Below, piece after piece: positions 8,978-16,894 of a stretch of 64,000 nt of DNA. The notes under the pieces were generated by a model that ran no database searches, was not told the origin of the DNA, and saw nothing but the letters and a program-made list of their open reading frames with translations. Positions within the stretch are counted from its first letter, which is position 1. Each line of letters begins with the position of its first letter. Origin of the DNA: Neisseria perflava (GTDB lineage Bacteria; Pseudomonadota; Gammaproteobacteria; Burkholderiales; Neisseriaceae); assembly GCF_024170405.1 (NCBI RefSeq), contig NZ_JALJYC010000006.1, forward strand, positions 1-64,000, read 5' to 3'. The position numbers were made by a program, and so were the translations under genes.

Positions 8978-9019
8978 AAAAGGCCGTCTGAAACGATTGT
9001 TCGTTTCAGACGGCCTTTT
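8978..9019. terminator. DUS-pair terminator between fdhE and ubiD
   Basis: A perfect inverted repeat of 19 bases per arm (AAAAGGCCGTCTGAAACGA and complement) around a 4-base loop, with A and T runs at both sides. It separates two convergent genes and can serve both strands. Confidence 0.88.
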
Positions 9020-9031
9020 GGATGAAGAATG

Positions 9032-10510
9032 TTATAAACCCAAATCCGCCCACATCGCATTAACTTTCGCGACCACGGCCGGATCTTTCTCAATCACGCG
9101 CCCCCATTCGCGCTCGGTTTCGCCCGGCCATTTATTGGTGGCGTCCAAGCCCATTTTGCCGCCCAAACCGCTGACGGGGCTGGCAAAATCGAGGTAGTCA
9201 ATCGGCGTATTTTCCATCAATACGGTATCGCGCACCGGATCCATGCGCGTGGTCACCGCCCAAATCACTTCTTTCCAGTCGCGCACGTTGATATCGTCGT
9301 CCACCACGATAATAAACTTGGTGTACATAAACTGGCGCAGAAACGACCAGCAGCCCATCATTACCCGCTTGGCGTGTCCGGCGTATTGTTTTTTCATGCT
9401 CACCACCGCCATGCGGTAGGAGCAGCCTTCGGGCGGCAGGTAGAAATCGGTAATTTCGGGGAACTGCTTTTGCAACAGCGGCACGAATACTTCATTCAGC
9501 GCCACGCCCAATACGGCCGGCTCGTCGGGCGGTTTGCCGGTGTAGGTGGAATGGTAAATCGGGTCTTGGCGCATGGTGATGCGCTCGACGGTAAACACCG
9601 GAAAATAATCCTGCTCGTTGTAATAGCCGGTGTGGTCACCGTAAGGCCCTTCCAGTGCGGTTTCGTCGGGATGAATCACGCCTTCCAGCACGATTTCCGC
9701 TCGCGCCGGCACGTTCAAATCATTGCCGATACATTTCACCAATTCGGTGCGCGAACCGCGCAGCAGTCCGGCAAACTGGTATTCGCTCAAGGTATCGGGC
9801 ACGGGCGTGACCGCGCCCAAAATGGTGGCGGGGTCGCAGCCCAACACCACCGCCACGGGATACGGCGTAGCGGGATTTTGTTTGCGGAACTCCTGATAAT
9901 CCAGCGCGCCGCCACGGTGCGACAGCCAGCGCATAATCAGCTTGTTTTTGCCGATGAGCTGCTGGCGGTAAATGCCGAGGTTTTGGCGTTTTTTATGCGG
10001 CCCGCGCGTAACCGTCAAGCCCCACGTTACCAGCGGCGCCACGTCTTCCGGCCAGCAGTGCTGAATCGGCAGTTGGTACAAATCGACCTCATCGCCTTCG
10101 ACAATCACTTCCTGACACGGCGCGTTTTTCACCATATTGGGCGCCATGCTCCAAATGTCTTTTAAGAGCGGCAGCTTGGAAAACGCGTCTTTAATGCCCT
10201 TGGGCGGCTCGGGTTCTTTCAGATAGGCCAGCGTTTGGCCGATTTCGCGCAGCTTATCGACGCTGTCCGCGCCCATGCCCATCGCCACGCGCTCGGGCGT
10301 ACCAAAAAGATTGGCCAACACGGGATAGGCGTAGCGCGTACCGTCGGCGCGGACGGGGTTTTCAAACAATAAGGCCGGCCCTTCGGCACGCAGCACGCGG
10401 TCGGCGATTTCGGTCATTTCCAAATCGGGCGATACCGGCGTGTTAATGCGCTTGAGCTTGCCCTGCGCTTCCAACTGGGCGATAAAATCGCGTAAGTCTT
10501 TGTATTTCAT
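9032..10510 (-). CDS. ubiD: UbiD family decarboxylase (3-octaprenyl-4-hydroxybenzoate carboxy-lyase)
   Basis: UbiD removes the carboxyl group in ubiquinone synthesis using prenylated FMN made by UbiX. The 492-aa length is close to E. coli UbiD (about 497). It begins MKYKDLRDFIAQLEAQGKLKRI and carries the conserved RGPHKKRQNLGIYRQQ and LEGPYGDHTGYYNEQD regions. The prFMN and catalytic Arg/Glu blocks look intact. The start at 10510 has GAGGGAAAT directly upstream. A DUS pair lies just upstream at 10522-10570. Monocistronic. Confidence 0.95.
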   Translation of the reverse strand: MKYKDLRDFIAQLEAQGKLKRINTPVSPDLEMTEIADRVLRAEGPALLFENPVRADGTRYAYPVLANLFGTPERVAMGMGADSVDKLREIGQTLAYLKEPEPPKGIKDAFSKLPLLKDIWSMAPNMVKNAPCQEVIVEGDEVDLYQLPIQHCWPEDVAPLVTWGLTVTRGPHKKRQNLGIYRQQLIGKNKLIMRWLSHRGGALDYQEFRKQNPATPYPVAVVLGCDPATILGAVTPVPDTLSEYQFAGLLRGSRTELVKCIGNDLNVPARAEIVLEGVIHPDETALEGPYGDHTGYYNEQDYFPVFTVERITMRQDPIYHSTYTGKPPDEPAVLGVALNEVFVPLLQKQFPEITDFYLPPEGCSYRMAVVSMKKQYAGHAKRVMMGCWSFLRQFMYTKFIIVVDDDINVRDWKEVIWAVTTRMDPVRDTVLMENTPIDYLDFASPVSGLGGKMGLDATNKWPGETEREWGRVIEKDPAVVAKVNAMWADLGL

Positions 10511-10704
10511 ATTTCCCTCGGGAAGGCCGTCTGAACGGTTCGCCTCTGTCGGCAATTTTCAGACGGCCTGTAAACGGTATTTGAACGGGATTATAACGTG
10601 TTTTGCCGCGCTGTCGGCAGAATAGGCCGTCTGAAAAAAGCCTGCGCATTTCCTTTTAACGCAACGCATTTTTCATGCTGCCCCAACGCCGCCTTCAGAC
10701 GGCC

Positions 10705-10732
10705 TTGCCCGCGCTCGGATTTATGTTACAAT
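10705..10732 (+). promoter_or_regulatory. Promoter of the CAT-anticodon tRNA
   Basis: TTGCCC at 10705-10710 and TACAAT at 10727-10732 are separated by 16 bases and lie 18 bases before the tRNA. Each hexamer is a good but imperfect sigma-70 match. Confidence 0.65.
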
Positions 10733-10749
10733 ACGCGCCTATCTCTGAC

Positions 10750-10825
<76 letters not shown>

Positions 10826-10832
10826 CATTCCC

Positions 10833-10866
10833 AAAGCCGTCTGAAAGGATTCAGACGGCTTTTTTG
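10833..10866 (+). terminator. DUS-pair terminator after the CAT tRNA
   Basis: AAAGCCGTCTGAA and its exact complement form a 13-pair stem around a 4-base loop, followed by TTTTTT. Confidence 0.88.
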
Positions 10867-11078
10867 TCAGCCCAATGGCTGATAAAGCATAAAATACTAT
10901 TTTTTAAACTTTTATGATATTTATAAATATTATATTTTAAATTTTCGGATAATTCTGCCCATTTTATCTCATACTGCGCACCATCCGTGCATAATCGTTT
11001 CAGCCGCCTGCAAAATGCGGGCAAGCTCTGCGCCTGCTTTGTTACAATCAGGCGTTTTTGATTTTTGGGATACAGAAT

Positions 11079-12419
11079 ATGAATAAAACGGCTTCCTGGT
11101 CGTCCAAAATCGGCTTTATTTTGTCGGCGGCGGGTTCCGCCATCGGTTTGGGCGCGATTTGGAAATTCCCTTATACCGCCGGCACCAACGGCGGCGCGGT
11201 GTTTTTCTTATTGTTTTTGATTTTTACCGTATTGGTCGCTCTGCCCGTCCAGCTGGCGGAATTTTACATCGGCCGCACCAGCGGTAAAAACGCGGTGGAT
11301 GCGTTTAAAACGCTCGCGCCCGGCTCCCGCGCCTGGCCGTGGATCGGTCGCATGGGTGTGGCGGCGTGTTTCGTTTTGCTGTCGTTTTACAGCGTGGTTG
11401 GCGGATGGGTGTTGAATTATGTGGTGCACGCGTTTACCGGCCAGATTCACGAAGGCGCGGATTTTGCCGCCCTATTCGGCCAGACCATCGCTAATCCGTG
11501 GGGCGTGTTGTTTTATCAGGGGCTGTTTATGCTGATGACGGTTTGGGTAGTCAAAGGCGGTATTTCAGACGGCATTGAAAAAGCCAACCGCTATATGATG
11601 CCCGCTTTATTCGTTTTATTTTTGCTGTTGGCGGTGCGTTCGCTGACGCTGCCGGGCGCGATGGCGGGGGTGTCCTTCCTGCTCAAACCCAACTGGTCGT
11701 ATGTCAAACCGCAAACCATGCTCACCGCGCTGGGGCAGGCGTTTTTTGCGCTGAGTATCGGCGTGTCCACCATGATTACTTATGCGTCGTATCTGGACAA
11801 AAAGCAGGATTTGTTCCGCTCGGGCAACAGCATTATGTGGATGAACCTGCTGGTTTCGCTCTTGGCCGGTTTGGTCATTTTTCCGGCGGTATTTGCTTTC
11901 GGCTTCGAGCCGGGTCAGGGGTCGGGTTTGATTTTCATCGTTTTGCCCGCCGTGTTTATGAAAATCCCTTTCGGCAGCCTGCTGTTTGCCGTGTTTATGC
12001 TGCTGGTGGTGTTCGCCACGCTGACCTCGGCGTTTTCCATGCTGGAAACGGTGATTGCCGCCGCCATCCGCGATGATGAAAGCAAGCGCAGCAGCCGCAC
12101 TTGGCTCATCGGCACAGCCATTTTTATCGTCGGCATTCCGTCTGCGCTATCATTCGGCGTGATGGCGGAAACCAAAATTTTCGGCAAAACCGTGTTTGAT
12201 TTGTGGGACTACATCATTACCGCGCTGATTATGCCGATTAGCTCGCTGTGTGTGGCTTATTTTGTCGGCTGGCTGCGCAATAAGCAGTCGGTGTTGGCCG
12301 ACATCAGCGAAGGCAGCACCGTGCCGAAAGGCATTATCCTGCTGTGGCTGAACACCCTGCGCTATATCGCGCCCATCGCGATTTTATTGGTGTTTGCCAA
12401 TACGCTGGGCTGGATTTGA
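11079..12419 (+). CDS. Sodium-dependent transporter, SNF (NSS) family
   Basis: A 446-aa inner-membrane symporter of the neurotransmitter:sodium symporter family, whose bacterial members take up amino acids with Na+. The helix 1 signature is clear: WSSKIGFILSAAGSAIGLGA followed by IWKFPYTAGTNGGAVF. About 11 hydrophobic helices follow, typical of the shorter bacterial (MhsT-like) group. The ATG at 11079 has a GGGATACAGAAT stretch before it; an upstream in-frame start at 11058 is less likely. Monocistronic with a DUS terminator. The substrate cannot be read from sequence. Confidence 0.92.
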   Translation: MNKTASWSSKIGFILSAAGSAIGLGAIWKFPYTAGTNGGAVFFLLFLIFTVLVALPVQLAEFYIGRTSGKNAVDAFKTLAPGSRAWPWIGRMGVAACFVLLSFYSVVGGWVLNYVVHAFTGQIHEGADFAALFGQTIANPWGVLFYQGLFMLMTVWVVKGGISDGIEKANRYMMPALFVLFLLLAVRSLTLPGAMAGVSFLLKPNWSYVKPQTMLTALGQAFFALSIGVSTMITYASYLDKKQDLFRSGNSIMWMNLLVSLLAGLVIFPAVFAFGFEPGQGSGLIFIVLPAVFMKIPFGSLLFAVFMLLVVFATLTSAFSMLETVIAAAIRDDESKRSSRTWLIGTAIFIVGIPSALSFGVMAETKIFGKTVFDLWDYIITALIMPISSLCVAYFVGWLRNKQSVLADISEGSTVPKGIILLWLNTLRYIAPIAILLVFANTLGWI

Positions 12420-12438
12420 CCGACTGTAAGTAATCCGT

Positions 12439-12490
12439 AAAGGCCGTCTGAAGCAGAATATGGTTTTCTGCTGTTTCAGACGGCCTTTTT
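12439..12490 (+). terminator. DUS-pair terminator after the SNF transporter
   Basis: AAAGGCCGTCTGAA with an added CAGCAGAA-type arm pairs with its inverted copy and is followed by TTTTT. It starts about 20 bases after the stop codon. Confidence 0.85.
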
Positions 12491-12729
12491 CTTGCGCAAA
12501 GCATCCAAACCGGCAAGGATTAGCTAAATTTCAACCAGATTTTACCCATATTGTGATACCTGTTCTAAAAATATTAACTTTTATTAATATTAACGCTGGT
12601 GGTTGACCGTTTATCCTGTTATTATGCCGACTATCAAAATAATAACCGATTATCAGAGATTGATACCGCTCATCTGATTTCATCCGCAAATTTTGGCCAT
12701 GTAGTGCTGCCATTGAGAGGAGTTTGATT
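12491..12729. other. AT-rich upstream region of the isochorismatase pseudogene
   Basis: The gap between the SNF gene and the pseudogene (about 310 bases including the terminator) has no gene. It carries AATATTAAC twice in direct orientation (12570-12578 and 12586-12594, 16-base period), which could be a regulator site, and the ribosome site GAGAGGAG just before 12730. Confidence 0.4.
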
Positions 12730-13377
12730 ATGACTGTTATCGCCATCGACATTCAGCCGCAATACCGATTTTCCTGCATGGCGGCCAATGAGCAATATTT
12801 TTTAAACGAGCCGGAAAACATCGTTGACGAATTAAACCGCCAGGCGCGTTTTTCCGACAAACGCCTGCTGGTGGAAAACGTCTCGCCGGCCGACGAATCC
12901 TTTTGTATTAGCTGCATTGATGCCCCGCTGGGGCGCAGTGGTCAGGTTTTTGTTCGCGGCGAAGAAGCGGCGGCCTGCCTCAAAAGCAGCCTGCTGGACG
13001 GCCTGCCTGTCCCGTCTGCTTACGACCGCATTATCAGCATTGGCAACAGCCGCAGCGGTACTTGCTTTACCGATTCCGCCGAAACCCGCAGCAGCGGCCT
13101 GATGGAATGACTGGCGGCGCAGCAAGCCGATACGGTTATTATCGGCGGCCTGGCATTGGAAGGTGCGGTAGCGGATACCGCCCGCCAACTGGCACATTAC
13201 AACCGCGATATGCACATTATCGTCAATCTGAGCGCCTGTTGCGGTTATACGCGGGAAACCACTTTGCAAACCATAGACAGCATGAAGGAACTGGGTATCA
13301 GCGTTGCTTCCTGCGCCGCTGAATTGGTGACCTTAATGCATCATTTTTCATCTCCAGCTCTGTTTAGAGTGTTGTAA
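12730..13377 (+). pseudogene. Isochorismatase/nicotinamidase-family hydrolase, interrupted by TGA
   Basis: The reading frame runs 216 codons from the ATG at 12730 (good AGGAG upstream) to 13377 but is broken by a single TGA at 13108-13110 (codon 127). The frame on both sides belongs to one cysteine-hydrolase protein: MTVIAIDIQPQ supplies the N-terminal Asp strand, and after the stop TVIIGGLALEGAVADTAR and NLSACCGYTRETT follow, with the cis-peptide-like and nucleophile regions of the isochorismatase fold. TGG (Trp) to TGA is the simplest cause. A terminator at 13411 follows. Function of the intact gene is unknown. Confidence 0.8.
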
Positions 13378-13410
13378 TCTCTTGCTAGACTCCCAGTTGC
13401 AAGAGTTTTT

Positions 13411-13436
13411 GAGCCGCCCCCGGGCGGCTCCTTTTT
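13411..13436. terminator. GC-rich palindromic terminator
   Basis: A perfect 20-base palindrome (GAGCCGCCCC and its complement) followed by CTTTTT and preceded by GAGTTTTT. It lies between the convergent pseudogene and nosX, and differs from its neighbours in not being made of DUS. Confidence 0.85.
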
Positions 13437-13458
13437 GCACTTTGGCCAGAATATGCAT

Positions 13459-14472
13459 TTATTCTAAATTATTTATCCGCCCGTCGGACATCACCAGCCA
13501 CACTTTGGCACCGACCGAACGGGCAGCTTGGCGGACGGCGGTTTCCGGCATAATCGCAAACGCCGTTGCCAACGCGTCGGCGGTTGCCGCATTCGCCGCC
13601 ATCACACTGATACTGCGGTAACGCGGCTGCGCTCCGCCGGTACGAGGATCAAACAGATGGGTGAATGTCCCCTGCTCGTTGAATACCGTGCCGTAGCCGC
13701 CGGAAGTGGCAAAGCCTTCGTTTTGCAGCGGCACGCTCAACAAGACTTGGCTTTCGTCCTGCGGATTTTTAATGCCGACTTGCCACGTTTTTTGCCCGTT
13801 CGCGCTCAATCCCCTGATTTCCCCCATATCCACCAGCGCCTGCGTGATACCGTGACGCTGCAAGAGTTCCACTACTTTATCGGTAATGTAGCCCTGCGCA
13901 ATGCCGTTGAGCGACAAGCCCATGCCTTTTTCGGCAAACGCAATGCCGCTGCTGTCAAACTGCATTTTGTCCAAACCGACCAACGCCAAAGCCTTATTGA
14001 TGTCGCGCTGCGGCGGCGGGGTGTTCGCATTCGGATGCCGTCTGAAATAACCGGCGTAGGTGTTCCAAAGCGGTTGGATGGTCGGATCGAATGCGCCGCC
14101 GGTCAGCCGGTAAATATCGCGGCTCATGCCCAATACCGCCAATAAATCGGCGGTCGGCTGTTTCAGACGTCCTTCGCGGTTCAAACGGCTGAGCACGCTG
14201 TTTTCGTCATACAGGCTGAAGATTTTTTCCAAGCGTGCGGTTTCGGTCAGCGCTTTCTGAATCACGCTTTCAGCAAACGCGCGGTCAGTATGATAGATAC
14301 GGATTTCCGCGCCCGAACCGAGGGCAATGCCCTGCCAGACAACGGGTTTGCCGTCGGTATTGGCGGTGGTTTGAGGAGTGAGGGAAACAAGATAACGGCG
14401 GACGGCCAGCGGCAGCAAAACGGCTGCGGCGGCAGATGAAATCAGGAGTTGGCGGCGGGAAATGGCGGACAT
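13459..14472 (-). CDS. nosX: NosX/ApbE-type FAD:protein FMN transferase
   Basis: ApbE-family enzymes attach FMN covalently to Thr in exported flavoproteins. In nos clusters this gene is nosX and flavinylates the electron donor NosR. The 337-aa protein begins with a twin-arginine type signal (SRRQLLISSAAAAVLL). It has the family blocks GGAFDPTIQPLW, the metal/FAD region LSLNGIAQGYITDKV, VDMGEIRGLS and THLFDPRTGG. It is the last gene of the cluster, about 60 bases after nosL, with a terminator beyond its stop. The nosR target motif SGATVT is present in this window, which supports the pairing. Confidence 0.9.
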   Translation of the reverse strand: MSAISRRQLLISSAAAAVLLPLAVRRYLVSLTPQTTANTDGKPVVWQGIALGSGAEIRIYHTDRAFAESVIQKALTETARLEKIFSLYDENSVLSRLNREGRLKQPTADLLAVLGMSRDIYRLTGGAFDPTIQPLWNTYAGYFRRHPNANTPPPQRDINKALALVGLDKMQFDSSGIAFAEKGMGLSLNGIAQGYITDKVVELLQRHGITQALVDMGEIRGLSANGQKTWQVGIKNPQDESQVLLSVPLQNEGFATSGGYGTVFNEQGTFTHLFDPRTGGAQPRYRSISVMAANAATADALATAFAIMPETAVRQAARSVGAKVWLVMSDGRINNLE

Positions 14473-14530
14473 GGGTTTTCAGACGGCCTTGTCGGGCATT
14501 CACAAAACGTGCATACCCGACACAACAAAA

Positions 14531-15025
14531 TCATTTAAAAATATACGTTTCCGGCATGTCGTCAAACGACACCACCCGGCCGCCTTTTTCCTGCGCAAAT
14601 TTTTCGGCTTGCGCTTTATCGGCAAACGGCAGCGCGTCTTCCGCACCCATGCCGCCGACAAAACCGCTCTCGATTACATAATAGGCTTTTTTTGCGTCCA
14701 TCCATGCGTTGTCGGCATTCGGCTTGCTCCAGTCGGTCACTTTGCCCATGTCGGTTACGTAAATCACGCTGATGCCTTTGAGCTCTTCCGGCAATTTGGT
14801 ATAGCCGAACATCTGCTTGATGGTGGAAAACCACACCGGTCGGTCAGGCTGCCCGTTGAGGAACAGCTGCGCTTTCGGGCCGGTGTGTTCGGTCAGGCTC
14901 ATGTTGCAATAGTGGCCGACGGCTTGCGCGGTCAGGGCTTGCGGCGCGGGACGTTCGGCGGTTTCTTTGCCGCCGCAGGCGGCTAAGGCCAAGGCGGTGC
15001 ATATCGTCAACAGAATCGGTTTCAT
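14531..15025 (-). CDS. nosL: NosL copper chaperone lipoprotein
   Basis: NosL binds Cu(I) and delivers copper for the CuZ centre of NosZ. The 164-aa protein starts MKPILLTICTALALAAC, a lipoprotein signal with Cys17 after LAA. The copper motif YCNMSLTEHTGPKAQLF follows the signal, matching the CxM..H pattern of the family. The ATG at 15025 shares ATGA with the nosY stop and has GGGAG upstream, so translation is coupled to nosY. Confidence 0.94.
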   Translation of the reverse strand: MKPILLTICTALALAACGGKETAERPAPQALTAQAVGHYCNMSLTEHTGPKAQLFLNGQPDRPVWFSTIKQMFGYTKLPEELKGISVIYVTDMGKVTDWSKPNADNAWMDAKKAYYVIESGFVGGMGAEDALPFADKAQAEKFAQEKGGRVVSFDDMPETYIFK

Positions 15026-15852
15026 ATTTGTCGTCTCCCAAAAATCCAAGCGGCCAACGCCAGCGGAATGATGACCCACAACAGCTGTGCCGCCAGCAAT
15101 ACCGGCCAACCGAGGCTGAGCTGCTCGCCCAAGCCCGCCATGCCCGCATACATCGAAGTATTTTCATAACCGGTCAGGTTGAGCAGGCGGTAAATGTCGG
15201 TCGGGTTCAACAATAAAATCCCTTCCACCGCCGGTGCGGTCAAAAGCTGCTGCGTATCGGCCACCAACACGCCCAACAGCGCCATATCGAAAATCACCAC
15301 GAAAAACAGCCACACGCCGATGGCAATGCCCGCCGCCGTGCCGCGTTCTTTCACTTTCGCGCTAATCAGATAACCCATTGCCAAAAACGCCGCGCCCAGT
15401 ATCACGCTGGCGGCAATCAACAGGCCGAACGGCGCCCAGGCCGCCACATCAATGCCGCCGCCCGCCAGTTGCAATACGATACCGGCCAATCCGTAACCCA
15501 GCGCGGTCGCCAGCGTCAAAATAATCAGGTGGCCGATAAATTTGCCCGCCAAAATCTGCCGGCGCGACACGGGATAGCTGAGCAACAGCGCCATCGTGCC
15601 GCGTTCGATTTCGCCGATTAGCGCCTCATAGGCCAGCAGCAGCGCAATCAGCGGAATCAGAAACACACTCAGGCTCGACAGGCTGACCACGGTCACGGTC
15701 AGCGGATCAACTTTGACCGAACCGGTCGGCGTACTGCCGAGAAAGCCCAGCGACAAAGCCAGCGCCGCCAACAGCAGCGCGGCGGCCACCACCCAGCGGT
15801 TGCGCAGGCTGTCGCGCACTTCTTTGCCGGTAATAATCCATACGGGGTTCAT
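15022..15852 (-). CDS. nosY: NosY ABC transporter permease
   Basis: NosY is the membrane part of the NosDFY complex that matures nitrous oxide reductase. The 276-aa protein has about six hydrophobic helices and an ABC-2 type layout: MNPVWIITGKEVRDSLRNRW as an amphipathic elbow, then EIERGTMALLLSYPVSRRQ as the cytoplasmic coupling region. Its ATG overlaps the nosF stop by the ATGA arrangement, and its own stop overlaps nosL the same way. Confidence 0.94.
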   Translation of the reverse strand: MNPVWIITGKEVRDSLRNRWVVAAALLLAALALSLGFLGSTPTGSVKVDPLTVTVVSLSSLSVFLIPLIALLLAYEALIGEIERGTMALLLSYPVSRRQILAGKFIGHLIILTLATALGYGLAGIVLQLAGGGIDVAAWAPFGLLIAASVILGAAFLAMGYLISAKVKERGTAAGIAIGVWLFFVVIFDMALLGVLVADTQQLLTAPAVEGILLLNPTDIYRLLNLTGYENTSMYAGMAGLGEQLSLGWPVLLAAQLLWVIIPLALAAWIFGRRQI

Positions 15853-16739
15853 ACGTCTTCCCTTTTTAAGAACTGCGCGTAGATGTCGTCCAAGGTCGGC
15901 GTATGGATGTCGAGATAGGCCAAATCGTTCAAATCCCCCAATTCGGCCAGCAGCGCCATGCGCTCCTCTGCCTTGCATTCGGCGCGGTAGTTGAGGCCGT
16001 CTGAATGCTGCCAGCGCGCCGACAAGGTTTTTGGCTGTTTCAGGCGCACGTTCACCGTCAGCGGCAGGCCGCTTTGCACATGCAGTTCGTCCATATTGCC
16101 GTCGGCCACTTTCACACCGTTTTTCATCACCACAATGCGGTCGGCGTGGCCGTCGAGTTCGGCTAAGGCGTGGGTGCTCAACAATACGGTCGCGCCTTTG
16201 CCGTTGAGTTCGCGCACCACTTCGTAAAACATTTTGCGTGAAGCGGGGTCGAGGCCGGTGGTCGGTTCGTCAAACAGCAATACTTTCGGCTCGCCCAGCA
16301 GCGCCTGCGCCAAAGCCAAGCGCTGGCGCATGCCCTTAGAATATGTTCCCACGCGGCGCTTGGCGGCCTGCGCAATACCGACGCGTTCCAGCAATGCCTG
16401 ATTGCAGCTTAAAGGCTGCTTTTTCAACTTGGCATAAAACGCCATCGTTTCCAAGCCGGTCAGCGACGGGTGCAGCGCCACAGTTTCCGGCAGATAGCCG
16501 ATTTGCGCACGTAAAGCCGCACCCGCTTTACTGCCGGTCGGTTCGCCCAATAATTTCACTTCGCCCTCGGTCGGCGTTATCAAGCCGAGAATCAGCTTCA
16601 TGATGGTGGATTTGCCCGCGCCGTTGTGTCCGGCCAAGCCCACGCTCTCGCCCGCTTTCAACACCAAATCCACCCGGTTGACGGCGGCCTGCTCGCCGAA
16701 GCGCTTGGTGACGTTGCTTAATTCGACAGGGTTGGTCAT
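15849..16739 (-). CDS. nosF: NosF ABC transporter ATPase
   Basis: The ATPase of the NosDFY complex, 296 aa. Walker A is GHNGAGKSTIMKLI, the signature is YSKGMRQRLALAQALLG, Walker B is VLLFDEPTTGLDP, and the switch His lies in LLSTHALAELD. A C-terminal extension of about 90 residues follows the ATPase core, as in other NosF proteins. It overlaps nosY by 4 bases. The gap of 155 bases to nosD holds a DUS pair and a REP-like hairpin. Confidence 0.95.
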   Translation of the reverse strand: MTNPVELSNVTKRFGEQAAVNRVDLVLKAGESVGLAGHNGAGKSTIMKLILGLITPTEGEVKLLGEPTGSKAGAALRAQIGYLPETVALHPSLTGLETMAFYAKLKKQPLSCNQALLERVGIAQAAKRRVGTYSKGMRQRLALAQALLGEPKVLLFDEPTTGLDPASRKMFYEVVRELNGKGATVLLSTHALAELDGHADRIVVMKNGVKVADGNMDELHVQSGLPLTVNVRLKQPKTLSARWQHSDGLNYRAECKAEERMALLAELGDLNDLAYLDIHTPTLDDIYAQFLKREDV

Positions 16740-16760
16740 TCGTATTCCTCTTTTTTTGGT

Positions 16761-16790
16761 TTCAGACGGCCTTTGCGGAGGCCGTCTGAA
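16761..16790. repeat. Inverted DUS pair between nosD and nosF
   Basis: TTTCAGACGGCCTTTGCGG and AGGCCGTCTGAAA face each other around a short loop. Lying inside the cluster, it could act as a partial terminator or RNA-stability hairpin. Confidence 0.7.
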
Positions 16791-16793
16791 AAT

Positions 16794-16812
16794 GTTGGGA
16801 TTTCATCCCAAC
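16794..16812. repeat. REP-like hairpin in the nos cluster
   Basis: GTTGGGAT, loop TTC, ATCCCAAC: a perfect 8-pair hairpin. The same unit recurs at 18317-18333 within a larger double hairpin. Confidence 0.7.
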
Positions 16813-16894
16813 CTGCGCTGTTCACGTTCGGTTTGTCATCGGCATTGATTGAAATGCCTGTCTGAAAAATGATGGGTTTGCAACGCGCTTCGCA

